In this document: piece by piece, positions 22,668 through 34,116 of the stretch | How the letters are laid out: each line of letters starts with the position of its first letter | Numbering within the stretch: the stretch's first letter is position 1 | Assembly: GCA_019925095.2 (NCBI GenBank) | Contig: CM034389.1 | Span: forward strand, 18,277,435 to 18,341,434 | From: Dendrolimus kikuchii | Lineage: Eukaryota > Arthropoda > Insecta > Lepidoptera > Lasiocampidae | Direction of reading: 5' to 3' | DNA length: 64,000 bases | Notes under the pieces: model-generated | The model's input: the letters and a program-made list of their open reading frames with translations, nothing else | What the model was told of the DNA's origin: nothing | The model's database searches: none | Made by a program: the position numbers and the translations under genes

Positions 22668-23736
22668 ACGGGCATTTTGATTAATCAAGCATTATTAATA
22701 TGGACCGATGATTATGAATAACAACTAAGAGCGTCGGCTAATTTGATAATAAGGCCCGACGGCCTGTGATCTAATTAAAAAATCATGGTTTGAGATAACT
22801 TGAATTTATCACATGGACCGGGCAGTATGAATACTTCCCTACTTCTAGCCGGACAATGTGATAAATTCCTTTTCCATAGTAATAGTTACCTTTCCATAAG
22901 AATTATGTAAGTTTCAATTAATTTAAGTGTGGGGTATAGTAATATGCCACTTTTATTTATTATGAACAGAACCGATTTTTTAAATATAGGTTTGATTTTT
23001 TTTATAACCACCCGAAATTCACTTCTGATTGAAAAGTGTTGTATAACTGTACCCTAACCTTATTTAATAAATAAAAAACTACAGGTCATATTATCATAGC
23101 CCAAGAAAAGATTGTCATTGTTTATACCGTCTGACCGAGAAATGTTATTAATCATGCAGTTTTCTTTATATTGCCCACTTGATACGGGCATTATGTATAC
23201 AGACCGGTCATTATTCATAGTGACCAGATTTATCGAATTGCCCGTAACATATATTTTATTTTATTCAAGAAAGACGAACTTTATCGACTTCGCTCACCTG
23301 AGAATATTCATAAAGACATTGACGTTTTCGCTTCTATAAAACTTTAAGACAACGTCTTATAACATATTTATTTGAAATAATGTTAAACGAAATTCGTTAT
23401 TTATAAGATCTCTTAAGTATTAATTAATTATGTCAAAGACACATTAAATTTCGCTTGAAATAATATATTTATAGTAAAACAAAAGAGTAATATATAGGTA
23501 TATACATATGCATAAATGTACATAAAAACTAACTCTACATAAAAATCTAATAATGGATGTATGATACTTTCTTAAATTTTATTGTATTTTTCAGTTAATA
23601 ATTTTTTATTTCTATTTAATTAGATATTATTAATACGATTGCAATGCACTAATAGTTATTAAAAACAACTTGGCATAATTGAAAGTGTTATGACTATAGG
23701 TAGTTATTTGTGTAGGCACAAAAGGTGCCTACAGAA
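22665..23736. other. AT-rich non-coding DNA
   Basis: No gene supported. The frame at 23112-23339 has no recognisable domain and no codon bias. Confidence 0.4.
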
Positions 23737-23983
23737 ATATTATAATAATAATCGGGAGACAAACACACATATTGTATATCAACAAATTAAGCAAGTTACG
23801 ATTGTGTTACGGGTATTATACAACGTACTGATATTCTGGGGCCGATCCCAGACACCCAGACCATAGTAAATAACGGAAAAAACACGTTTCCGAAATTTAC
23901 TATACCAGAAATTGAAGCCGGAGCCTCTGCGTTGCAGTGAGGTAGGCCGGTAAAGGGTTAGCCCGCTCAACCGCAGAGGCCGA
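23737..23983 (-). mobile_element. tRNA-derived SINE, family S1, inverted copy
   Basis: On the minus strand it begins CGGCCTCTGCGGTTGAGCGG, continues through ACCTCACTGCAACGCAGAGG and TATTTACTATGGTCTGGGTG, and ends in an ATTATTAT tail. It matches the better copy at 52189-52445 along its whole length. The B box is mutated here (CCGGCTTCAATTTC). No clear target duplication was found. Confidence 0.8.
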
Positions 23984-24669
23984 AAAATTATTGATTTTAA
24001 TAAAAAAAATTATCTGAATTTTTCGTTTCTATTTCATTTTGATATCTTGCAAGACTCAGATGACATCAATATAAGTCCAAATGGGCGATTGAAATGGGCA
24101 CAGCTGGTAGGTATATGTTTTTTCAAGTTTGTATCCAAACAAATGTGTATAAAATTAAAACATATACAAAATTAATCCGTTTGGGTCTCCAACTCCCTTC
24201 CAATTCCCTACAATAACACATCACGTATTTTTATGGCATAATGGGAACGTATACTTGTTCTGTTTGCTCATGTTATTAATTCTTCGTATTCAATATAGAA
24301 AGGGTGAAATTTTAAAGCAAATCACTGGTGATTTTGATTGGGTTTTCATAAGTGTAACATGTTTCTAGGGTTCCGTGCCCATGTTGATAGAAACAAAATT
24401 CTTGCGAAATCGTCACACTATTAGAAAGTACTAAGGCTATAGGAAGAAAGTATGATAGAAAGATGTGATATATATATGTATATGTCACTACACAACGCTG
24501 TAGGGTAATGGCGGAAAAATAAAGATAAAACGTGCTTACCATATATGAACTCAGGGTTGAAAATACTTTTCTTTAATGTGCGTAAACGTGTTGGGTTTCG
24601 TTAGTCAAAAGGTGAAGAGATATTCACTACTTAAGTCGTCGTCGTTAAACTTTAAAATTCAGAAAAAAA

Positions 24670-24962
24670 TCAGTCTTTTTTATTGCACGTGTTCAGCAGA
24701 AAGGCAGACGACGCACCTAATTGTAAGCGGTTACCATCGCCTATGAATATTTGTAACACCAAAGGTGCTACAAACATGCTACCATTCTGGAAAGGAAGAC
24801 TGGACCTGACATCTAATGCCTGGTTGTTATGGCGGTATACTTTAGACCACGGATGGGAGCCGTTCAGACGGTTCAGACCCTATCACCTGGATGTGGATTG
24901 TTGTATTGCCTCTTGCGACAGGCCGCAGGAAATAGTATTCATTCATCATCCCTGCGCGGAGT
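24670..24962 (-). mobile_element. Poly(A)-ended retroposon family P, diverged copy
   Basis: Oldest of the full-length family P copies: it shares GCGGTTACCATCGCCTATG and CTGCGGCAAG-like blocks with 38140, 49978, 57943 and 61842. In the minus (RNA) direction it ends with a short A run after TGCAAT. The 93-codon frame within it is not conserved in frame between copies and is a by-product. Confidence 0.7.
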
Positions 24963-26182
24963 GAATTCAACTAACAAAATACGTTTAATAAAATGATTAA
25001 AACTAGATCCGTTAAGTACTTTTCAAATATGCAGAATGTTCCAATAAATACTATTTTTAGGAACTCGTAGTCTAATGATAAAAACAGTGGATATTTATTG
25101 TCCCTACGCAATACCCTAACGTGCTTGTTTCGACACGCACTTAGACGAATTTTATGACTGCACGCGTAGTACTGATTCAATAACATTCATAGCCCAGAAC
25201 ACCTTTGATTTTATTTTGTATGAACAAAATATTATTTTACGTAGCCCCGTTTGCTCTGTCGAGATATTAAATTTTCTTTCGCGTTATTACCAGCCGGAGT
25301 GTTATTTGATTTTTTCTTCTGTGGAATGTAAAATTATTATTGTAGGAGATGAATAGTCTGAGAAGACTTTGTTTTAATAAAAATGAATTTCTTTTCTTTT
25401 ATATGAGAAAAAGCGGATAAGTCATTAAAAGTGTCGACGAAGCGTAAGAATAAAGCGGAGTAAAGCAAAAGTGGTCGAATCCAGTTGGAGCGGCTTCTTA
25501 TCGAAACTTGAAACTAGTATGGCTCCTATCCGACGAACACTTATTAAACTTTTCTTTACTTTAGCGAGTGGAACGTCAAATCTTACAAGATAGTTGGAAT
25601 AGTTAGTCTCCGTAATATCCAACAGTAAGCAGTATTACAATTCCACTGAGGACTCGTTTTTAATCCCATTAATGTAATAACAACTGATCTGATACGGATG
25701 GAAATTAATCACGTAATATTCATATTAACTGGTGTGATTTCAGAACGTAGAATATTAAAATAATAGGAGTATGATTATCATAAAATCTTGATACACTACA
25801 CTAATTTACGGACCAATACAGAAATACTGCTTCCATTAGTGGAGTAATACTAGGTAGTCGTTTGAGTAACATTCAAATTAACCAAATAACTGCTCAACGT
25901 AGACTTGGAACGAAAACTTGAAGGGAGGTAATATTTTGGTATAGATATACTTTTATTTCCAAAAAAAAGTTTATCTCCTTTAAATTGAACTATTCAAGCT
26001 GGTTCAAGAATTTCTAAAATCTGGATGACGCTGTTGTGGTGGTGTTATAAGATCTCCCTTCCACCATCGGACAACTAGACACACTGGCATGCGGCACTGC
26101 TATGTGATGGACATACCACTTATACGAACAAGGCGCTTTAAGTCCAACTTAATTATGCACACTACAAACGCCAACCTATACT
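24963..26182. other. AT-rich DNA with a possible repeat scrap
   Basis: No gene. A GC-richer patch at about 26040-26160 (CCTTCCACCATCGGACAACT) looks like a fragment of some element, but it is not repeated in the window. It ends at the left target duplication of the Bel-Pao insertion (26183-26187). Confidence 0.35.
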
Positions 26183-26187
26183 GTAGT

Positions 26188-26413
26188 TGTTGTGGTCGTT
26201 GAACGATAGATTTCGTGATTTTATAAAGAAATATCCTGCTTTTGTGTAATTTCAAATAAATAAACTCAATAAACACAACAATGGATATTTATACGTGTAT
26301 TCCTCTCAATAATTTTCACTCGACAAAAAAACAGTTTGACATAAAAAATAAAAGTCACATTCTAAATTATATTCTATAAGAAAAATAGGTTTCAAACTAA
26401 TGAGTCTGCAACA
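26188..26413 (-). repeat. 3' LTR of the Bel-Pao element
   Basis: Direct repeat of 27811-28035 with few differences, mainly in the first 40 bases. It contains AATAAATAAACTC on the plus strand. TGTTG...CAACA ends are kept. Confidence 0.88.
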
Positions 26414-26768
26414 TCCTCCACAGGGCAAAAGGTAAAAAAGGCTTTGATAAGATTACAATATTCGTTGAAAATTTTGAGCAGTTTCGATTGCGAACATAAA
26501 AAAATATAGGTACCAAATCAAATACAAGTTTAAACTTGCCCCTTAAATAATAATTGAATTCCCTTTAAAAATAAACAAAGGAGTAATTAAGCTAATATTA
26601 CAACTAAATAACTTCTAACGTATCCAAACTGAATGTTTGTACTCTTCGTCTTGTGTCTTCAACAACAACTACATGCATACACCGACTTCGCCTCTATAAA
26701 TTCCTGGAATACTCCTAGTGGCCAAAGTGAACGCTTCTCAGGCGTCATAATTAACACAACTACGATTA

Positions 26769-27629
26769 TTAGCATGTGTATATTATCCTTTTCTTTTGAA
26801 ACAAGTAATAAATGACACTCGTTACAAAAACACATCTTGAGGCCACTTCTAAGTTTTTTAAGCTAATCTTCGCAAAATTTCCTTTAGCATGCAAAACAAC
26901 CGTTCGTACCACACTCCCACCACGGCGAGCCAGGGAATAGGAATGAGTCCAAAAACAGCAATCTCGTTTTTCGGAATGACGTTGTATGGTAGCATTTAAA
27001 AATGGGCTGCAAAGCACTCCAAACGCAACTTTGCTGTAACAATAAGCCATTAACTCACGTCGATTTTCATTCGCCCTCAATAACATTTTTAGATATTTTC
27101 GATCTGAATCTGCCAAACTTATCCGCAAAAATCCTCTTTTAATGTTGGCTGTGACACCATATTCGCGTATACGACAATCATGTAAAAGTTTGGTTACCAT
27201 TTCCAATAAATTGATGCTAGGTTCCAAACTAGCATTAAGATACTTGCCATATTCATGTTTTGCCAAAGCATCAAAAACTGGTCTTATTCTTGTCGTTAGG
27301 CTCGTTTCTCTAATGACAGGATATTGAGCTAAGAAATAGCTATTATCATCACCTTCTATCTGTTTAATGATATCATCGTGTAAACATTTTTTTAAGGAAT
27401 TTTCATATTCCTTGTAATTCCCGATAGACTGGGGTTCATCATCTAAACTTTTATAATTCAATGGTGAACTAGCGTTCGCAAATTCAGGAACCTTATGTGA
27501 CTCTATGCATAAGAGATTTTTACAATGCGCCTTCAAGAAAAAATATTCGGTTTCCCTTTGAAAGAAGCTTTCTAAATCTAATTCTTTTAATGTTTCCTCC
27601 TCCGAGAGGTCTATATTGAAAATTGCATT
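26769..27629 (-). pseudogene. Truncated Bel-Pao reverse transcriptase
   Basis: Open on the minus strand from after a TAA at 27632-27630 to a stop at 26771. The order is a protease-RT linker-like acidic stretch, YFLAQYPVIRE, TTRIRPVFDALAK, then TANIKRGFLRISLAD and YCYSKVAFGVLCSPFLNA. These match RT fingers/palm motifs of the Bel-Pao group. Motif A carries Asn where the metal-binding Asp is expected (TAN instead of TAD), and the sequence changes abruptly after motif B, before any YVDD box. The residual tail (GGSVVRTVVLHAKG) may be integrase C-terminus joined by the deletion, which is inference. It is not a functional enzyme. Confidence 0.8.
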
Positions 27630-27642
27630 TTAAACTTTTCCT

Positions 27643-27774
27643 CTATTTATCAAACATTTGCTTAGCTTTTTCATCTAAAATAGCAAGAATTACACGAATC
27701 TCATGTATTTCTCCCCTGCTAAGTTTTTCTAAACCACTATTGTACCTCAAATAAAATAGCCTGCGACTTATGGT
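27643..27774 (-). pseudogene. gag-like remnant of the Bel-Pao element
   Basis: About 43 codons in a different frame from the RT piece, ending in TAG at 27645-27643. They read LRYNSGLEKLSRGEI and then VILAILDEKAKQMFD, a helical charged segment located where gag begins. The frame change to the RT segment marks an internal deletion junction between about 27630 and 27643. Assignment to gag is by position and composition only. Confidence 0.5.
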
Positions 27775-27810
27775 TCTTTGTTTTCTTTAAAATACTCACG
27801 GTCGCTATTC

Positions 27811-28035
27811 TGTTGTGGTCTTTGAAGAGAGATATAATTGTTTTATATAGAAATATCCTGCTTTTATGTAATTTCAAATAAATAAACTCAATAATCACAA
27901 CAATGGATATTTATACGTGTATTCCTCTCAATAATTTTCACTGGACAAAAAAACAGTTTGACATAAAAAATAAAAATCACATTCTAAATTCAATTCCATA
28001 AGAAAAATAGGTTTCAAACTAATGAGTCTGCAACA
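27811..28035 (-). repeat. 5' LTR of the Bel-Pao element
   Basis: Partner of 26188-26413. It directly precedes (in minus orientation) the primer-site-like sequence and the gag remnant. The right target duplication follows at 28036-28040. Confidence 0.88.
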
Positions 28036-28040
28036 GTAGT

Positions 28041-28614
28041 AAAAAAAATAAGAGTCCGACTTTAGCTTAATGTCTATTTACTTAAAGATTATACTAAAAT
28101 GTTAATATTGGTAAAGTATTAGCATTGGTTAGATTCATAAATTGGTCAGTCACATTCGAGGAAGAACAAGAAAAACTTTGCACAATAGCTTTTCAGACGT
28201 TAATAGACAAGGCTTATTAAACAAAGCCATTTACTCAGTACCCGTACAAAACATAAACAGCTACTGAATGATCATTCCAGCCCCTTTCATCGTCTCAATA
28301 GGTCGATCTTAAAGCGTTACATTGACTAGATAAAACCAAGATTGGAACGGGTTTTTTGTGCGGCCCGACCATGTAATGAGCCGTCTCACTGCTTCGATTG
28401 ACCGCCCCAGCCATAGTCCCGGCCAATTCACTTGCCTTTATATTCTTTTAAGCTTCCTTGTGAAAGGGTGTGTTTAGACGTATCGATTCTTGCAAATGTG
28501 ATCATTTTTGCGGGCTTCCTTTACTAATTATAAAAAATCTGTTGTTGGTGTTCAGTTTGTACAATGAATTTCAAAATGGAAAAAAATTAGGGGGCGAATT
28601 CGGACCAATAAACA
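28041..28614. other. Unassigned DNA with a GC-richer patch
   Basis: No gene. The patch at about 28340-28440 (CGACCATGTAATGAGCCGTC) is GC-rich and low-copy in the window, with an unknown role. Confidence 0.3.
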
Positions 28615-28850
28615 GATTCTAAACATAGAACTAAGGTTTTTTTTTGCTGTTTGTTAGAGCGTCACATGAAACCTGAACACAGAGGTAGCTTGAATCACGG
28701 GTAAACATTTATGATTTATAGGGATATTTTTTTCCCGATAAGTGACGTCGTTTCCAAGGGATAGATGAATATAGCTAAAAAGATAATGCTGCGGTGGCGT
28801 ATTTTGATACCGCCGTTTCAATAACAAATACATCGAGAACGAATTTTCGT
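28615..28850 (-). repeat. Dispersed repeat family R2, inverted copy
   Basis: The minus strand shows TTATCGGGAAAAAAATATCC, TCATGTGACGCTCTAACAAA and the start AATACGCCACCGCAGC. The end beyond the AACAGCAAAAA block is diverged. It belongs with 6130-6870, 36095-36345 and 48942-49505. Confidence 0.55.
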
Positions 28851-29861
28851 GGCAATGACAGTAAATAATATAATCTATACAAGCTATAAGGCTATATTAC
28901 ATTATTTAATTTTAGTGGATTTTAGCTAGTATTGGCTTAGTACCTTAAGTTATCTGTTTCGCGTTTCGTTTAAGTTCAAATTCTAGCTAGGGTGTATATA
29001 CGTTTAAGTAGTTTTCTAACCCAATGAGCACATTTCTACAATTGACAAATGTTAACGTTATAGAAAAACATCCAGAAAATTATATTTAAATATTACCGCT
29101 GTACGAAATCCGCTAATCCACCTTAGACAAGCGTTCGCTTGAGAATGGGCAGGCACGAATCCAGTAACGGAATGTTTGTTTGTAGGCTGATATTTTATTT
29201 TATTCCTTTTTCTGACATAGGCATCTAAAAATTGTAGTATATTAATTCTAAAAAAACTATTTAAACAATGAACGCTCTCTGATCATGATTATACCCATAC
29301 GTATTTGGAAAAATACGCATTTATCACATACCCATAAATAAATTTAAAAAGGCTAGTGATAAAATTAACATAACGCTATTAATTGTAGTCCACTGTCTCT
29401 CTATACAAAACGTTAGCAAAATATATAGCAGAGACATCTTACTTAAACCCTTTATATAATAATTTATTAATCTATGAATTTTTTAATTCGCGGTTATTGT
29501 AAAACCGCATCATATGAAAGTGCCCTTAAGGCATTTTCAAAGAAAGTCTGCTTCGACGGACCGCTTGAATACAAAGTTGGATGTGTGCACAAAGTACCGG
29601 TATTAACGGCGGGGTATTCATGCTGTTGCCTTTTGAATAACACAGTGTGCCCGATATTTCGGGTTTGCTATTACATTTTTTAAAGACGTTGCCTTTGTGA
29701 GTGACGTTAACATTTCCCTGTTTGGAAAATCCTTGTTACCACATTAATATAAGTAGGTACATTATTCAATTATTTTCTTTATTTGTATGTTAAATGTATG
29801 AATACATGAAAACTCTTTGTTGATCACCATAAACGTGAAGTTACGCCTAGCTGTCCAGCAA
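28851..29861. other. AT-rich non-coding DNA
   Basis: No supported feature. The frame at 29474-29683 has no domain. Confidence 0.4.
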
Positions 29862-30388
29862 GGGGTATAGCTATCAAAACTAATGTATGGCGGTGAAAGT
29901 TGGGGTTGGTAGACGAAGCATGAAAGTAGGATAAACGCTGTATAAATGAAAATTTCGAGAAGTAGGAAGATATATGTGAGATTAAGTTGAATTATGTAAG
30001 GAACAGCGTAATAAAGGAAGATTTTGAATTGAAAGAAGATGTAGTAACAACAGTTGAGAAAGAGGTTAATATGGATTAGACATGTGTATAGCGAATAGAT
30101 GAAGGGAGATTAACAAAACAAATATATGACAACAGTATAAGTGGTAGACTTGATGCTGATAGATCCCGACGTACTTACCACGATCAAATCGCAGATTGTT
30201 TAAAGAATAACTAGGTGAAAAGCACCTATAATAAACGTCTATGTATATCATTGTATGTATGGAGAATTTAATGAAAATAGATGAAGCAAAAGATGTATGG
30301 TACTTATGTTCAAATCGTAGTAAGTGGAAATCCGTCGTCTCTGCCCACCCCTGAGGGAAACAGGCGTGGTAATATGTATGTATGTATG
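29862..30388 (+). pseudogene. Decayed 3' end of an RTE-like LINE, divergent family
   Basis: Several short frames recall the C-terminus of the element at 12620: a YGGESWGW-like start near 29886, a block equivalent to RFGLKEDV, then GRPRRTxxDQI-like pieces and CCCACCCCTGAGGGAAACAG matching the position of the RTE stop region. It ends in TATG repeats at about 30375-30388, the same tail type. Numerous stops and shifts show age. It is a related but distinct RTE lineage. Confidence 0.7.
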
Positions 30389-30604
30389 GAAATAATGATT
30401 ACATACTTTTGCGCAATGGGCGGCCTTTTCGCGGTATGTTGATATTTATTCAGTTCAAATTTTATTTCGACTTATAAAGCCAAAACTTTCAGTATGAACT
30501 CGTAATTGTACTATGTAGTTTTATTTTCGAAAATCAATAAAATATATTACATAGATTCGACCCTAATCGATATAATATATTAATATTATATAGATTTTCG
30601 CAGA

Positions 30605-30895
30605 AGAAGAAGACAAAAGAAGCATGAAAGTAGGATAAACACAGTTGAAATGAGAGCTTTGAGAAGTATATGTGCGGTTAGCTTGAATGATATGATAAAG
30701 GACAGTGTGATAAGGGAACGTTTTGGATTGAAAGAAGATGTAATAACAGAAGTTGTAAAAGGAATGTTAAGGAGGTTTGGACATGTAGAGAGAATGGATA
30801 AAAGTAGAATCACCAAACATGTGTATAACAGTATTGTGAATGGTATAGTTGTTGCCGGTAGACCGAGACGAACGACCGTTAACGAACAGTAAAGT
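30605..30895 (+). pseudogene. Internal fragment of the divergent RTE-like LINE
   Basis: An 81-codon open piece starting MRALRSICAVSLNDMIK, continuing RERFGLKEDV, GMLRRFGHVERMDKSRI and AGRPRRT. It aligns with residues about 930-1010 of the RTE polyprotein at 12638-15823 and is closer to the remnant at 29862-30388 than to that element. It stops short of the 3' tail. Confidence 0.78.
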
Positions 30896-31751
30896 ACCGA
30901 ATTTTATCAAATAAAACATTTAGCAGCCTTAAAGTCTAGCAGATTCCTAAAATAATAGTCTTATTGTATTAGTTTCAAACAATTCTAAGTCCATTTACCG
31001 ATCACCTAAACTCTTACATTAATCATTCATTTTAACTTCACTAATTCCATACAAAACTTTCAAATAAACCGACCAAAAAAAAAAATCCAGTCGCCGAAGT
31101 AAAACAACACAGGCGTACGAAAATGTTAGCACAATGGCAAAGTTATTAACCGTATAATATACCAACGCAGCGTAGCCCCTCCGCTAGTTAACAAAGTTTT
31201 AATTTTGTTTTGTTTAATATAACTGCAGTAAATTATTACGCATTAAAGGGTAGGCTAATAACAACAACTGCCTCGCTTACGGCTGCTCTGTCGAAATTAA
31301 TAGTGGGTCTAGTGCTGCTTAGATAATTTTTATCGATACTTTTTAAAGGTTTTTAGGACATATCGACTTTTATAATATTGGACATTTGATGTATAATTAG
31401 ATTTTCATAAAATAGTTAGACAAAAATCGTGTTTTATTTTTCATTTTATTTTTACTGTCGTTGTTCTTTTGTTATTAGTGATTTAGAGTCAGATGCGTGA
31501 TCCAGAGCTGTGTACTCATATATGTATAGCTATATGACTATTACGGTGCCAATAATAAGAGGCGGTAGTACGTGTTTACCCGTCTCTGGATCCCATATAA
31601 CATCGCTACATAATTCCATAAAGTCATATAAACCGAAAGAAAACCTATAAAAATAAAAGAATCTTAGAAGATGTAGTAGATAAGCAGTGTGACTATATGA
31701 AACATGACAATTGCTATAACAATTATAGGATACCGATTAACAATTATATTA
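30896..31751. other. AT-rich spacer
   Basis: No gene or recognised repeat. Confidence 0.4.
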
Positions 31752-31978
31752 CGTTCGTAATACCGAAGTAAGAAAGAGAGTTGGTCTGAAAGAGAGTGTC
31801 GGTGTGAAGATAAGGAAAGGCATGCTCCGGTGGTTCGGGCATGTAGAAAGAATGCATGATAAAAGAATGAATAAACAGATATACAATGCAAAAGTGGATG
31901 GATGCAGAAGTCGTGGAAGGCCACGACACACCTTCCATGATCAAATTGATCGTGTACTAGCAGAAGGTGATGTCAGGA
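31752..31978 (+). pseudogene. Internal fragment of the 12620-type RTE element
   Basis: Nearly identical to 15471-15700 of the intact element (CGTTCGTAATACCGAAGTAA at the left, CAGAAGGTGATGTCAGGA at the right). Both ends are missing: the 3' UTR and TATG tail are absent, so this copy was either cut by a later deletion or moved by another route. No target duplication is visible. Confidence 0.85.
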
Positions 31979-32050
31979 CTTGAATACAACTGTAAAAAAT
32001 ATTATTAATTCATCGTATATATTGGTATGTAGGTAAAAAGTGTTTCATAA

Positions 32051-32281
32051 TTATGAATGCAAATAAATCAATGTTAAACAATATGCTATCGATATTATTT
32101 TATTGTCATCATTTCCAACCCTAACAAGCGTTCTTCGGAGACATGCTTGGCTGTAGGTAGGGATTTCCGGCTCTTCAGCTGGGTCGCTAATATAGCTATC
32201 CTCACTCGAGGCGGCGACGGCGCTGCGTCGCTGGCCCAGTGAGAAACTCATTAAAATTACACACGACACAAAAGCATACAT
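32051..32281 (-). CDS. Candidate secreted-peptide first exon (unrecognised)
   Basis: Minus-strand frame of 76 codons from an ATG at 32281-32279. The first ~17 residues, MYAFVSCVILMSFSLGQ, look like a signal peptide with a small-residue exit. A dibasic RR, an acidic stretch (SSEDSYISDPAEEPEIP) and a Cys-Leu-Arg-Arg follow. The codons from about 32130 to 32260 are much richer in GC than the flanks, which is unusual for chance ORFs here. An exon of a neuropeptide-like or secreted protein with a donor in the second half is possible; I do not recognise the protein. It could also be a non-coding GC island. I saw no strong splice site or partner exon. Confidence 0.28.
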   Translation of the reverse strand: MYAFVSCVILMSFSLGQRRSAVAASSEDSYISDPAEEPEIPTYSQACLRRTLVRVGNDDNKIISIAYCLTLIYLHS

Positions 32282-32617
32282 CCTGTAGCTACATTGCGCT
32301 TGACAAGACACGGCTTCCGTGTGCTTATTTGATCTGAGACGTTTATTAATAGTAATTAAGCACATCACTATGAAGAAGCTCTGATATGTCTATTAGAACA
32401 GTAATCACGTGTTGATGACATTTTTCTATTACTAAGAAAAAGTAACGTATGTCGGAATATAATATTTGTAATTATAATTATTGTTAAAGATGAAATGACT
32501 GTCATAGTGTTATTGTTTTTTATAACGATAGACTACTATAGAGTAGTCTACTTAAATTAATATTATTTTATTTACACCATCTAAAAAACAATATATAAAA
32601 ATATTTTTTTATAAGAA

Positions 32618-32845
32618 AAACAAAACCGACTTCTCACTAAAAACAAAAAAAAAAATATTTAACCGACTTCTTTTTACAACATCTTGAAGTCCTTGCCAAG
32701 TAAAACATAAAAGAACAACAAAAGATTTACTAAATATAGTATTTTTTATGTTTTATTTGACACCGACTTGAAGATATTATAGAAAGAAGTCGGTTGAATA
32801 TTTATTTTTTTGGTTTTTAGAGTGAAATCGGCTTTATATTTGTTC
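32618..32845. repeat. Nested imperfect palindrome, two foldback elements
   Basis: Outer arms 32618-32652 and 32808-32845 pair around AAAACCGACTTC-type cores. Inside them, arms at about 32654-32676 and 32780-32802 pair almost perfectly (AATATTTAACCGACTTCTTT against its complement). A third weak pairing, ATCTTGAAGT/ACTTGAAGAT, lies deeper. This looks like one foldback MITE of the CCGACTTC group inserted into another. Confidence 0.65.
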
Positions 32846-33310
32846 ATTTATATTTTTTTTCTACCTTTCAGTTGCGCAAATACCTCAATCGGTTTAAAAA
32901 TATATTAAGCACCTGTGGAAATTGTACAACTGGCACGCGTATACAAATTTGCAATCTCACTCTTTGGTGTAAATGCTCTTCAACAAGAGTTGCTCTCGAT
33001 TTCCTTGCGATTCACAAATCAGATCCTGACTTGGTGACCATGGGACTACCTGGGCGTATACACTTACAAGTAATAAAAACAATTTGAAAATCGGTTTACA
33101 GTTGACGGAGACATCGTGTTACGAAGAAGATTAACGATTTTCGTGAGTTTCTCTAATTCCTTGGAATCCAGTCATCAGATCCTGGCATGGTGGCAATGGG
33201 ACCAATCCGGGAGTATAACCTTTTGATTAAAAGAAAAAAATTGAAAATCGGTTAACAATTGCTTGAGAAATCGAGTAACGAACATGCAAAAAAAAACAGA
33301 CGAATTCAAA
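32846..33310 (-). repeat. Dispersed repeat family R3, inverted copy
   Basis: The minus strand carries the R3 body in order, with two tandem versions of the CCATTGCCACCATGCCAGGA/ CCATGGTCACCAAGTCAGGA block at about 33190 and 33040. The frame at 32872-33087 is accidental. Confidence 0.6.
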
Positions 33311-33349
33311 ATCTTCTCCTTTTTTAGATCGGTAGAAATATTTACTTCT

Positions 33350-33500
33350 AGTCACTGTCGATGTGGAACGTTCTCAAAATGCTGGCCACTTTTCCACGCT
33401 GTATGGCAACGCTAATGCGTTGTCCAAAATACAGACGATTGCCAAAAGACCATAGTTTTGGTAATGCGAGACTTCTCGCAATCACATAGAAAGCTCTCAT
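33350..33500 (-). pseudogene. Decayed retroelement-like C-terminus, copy B
   Basis: Minus-strand reading LYFGQRISVAIQRGKVASIL, then RTFHIDSD and a stop. It aligns with copy A at 18495-18630. The frame here is the cleaner of the two. The parent element is not identified. Confidence 0.45.
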
Positions 33501-34116
33501 TACAGTCTTAATTACTTATAGTGTAATATATATTTACAATAATACAAACAAAATTACACGAAAACAAAAAGGTCTCTTTCAGTGGCCATTTAACAGATAA
33601 AATATAACAAATTTTCATTTGCTGCACCGAAAAGTGAGCTCATAAAATAATGCGAGCACTAATTGAAGTCTTAAAAGCCAATAAATAAACGTCAGTTTCG
33701 TTTATAAAAAAATATCTCATTTTCTCGAGAAAAATCCTTACCTCTGCTGTAGTAAAAATTAGATGACAGTTAAATTTTTTACGGGCCTTTGCTCAACCGC
33801 AGTGAACAATAAAGCTCAGGCAATCCTCCGGGAATTTCATGCTGTCTCGAAACTTGCAATGAACTCATTCAGAACAAATTTCTAATATTATGAGTAGGAA
33901 AATTGGGATTTCGGAATTGGGTTAGTTTAATTTCATTCTTGTGGATGTTTTTGAGATACGACCAGTTTCTATTATAGTTTTACTAGGTTTAATTTTGTTC
34001 ATAAAAATATTAGTTACTAACTGTTACCCGCGACTTCGTGCGCGTGAAAATTAATTTAATTTGTTTTCCGGGAAAAAAAATCTAGGATTGTATGGATTTT
34101 TTTCAGTGTAATTAAG

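Larger units (their letters stand above)
26188..28035 (-). mobile_element. Bel-Pao LTR retrotransposon, internally deleted
   Basis: Two direct LTRs (26188-26413 and 27811-28035) start TGTTG and end CAACA, flanked by a perfect 5-bp duplication, GTAGT (26183-26187 and 28036-28040). The coding strand is minus. Next to the 5' LTR the minus strand reads TAGCGACCGTGAG, resembling an arginine-tRNA-type primer site reported for this superfamily (from memory). A purine run, TGTGGAGGA, precedes the 3' LTR. The interior is only about 1.4 kb against several kb for a complete element, so most of gag, protease, RNase H and integrase is gone. It cannot be autonomous. Confidence 0.88.

Noticed and set aside
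22480..22680. 66-codon frame with repeated Ile-Tyr
   Set aside because: It is a by-product of the TA microsatellite.
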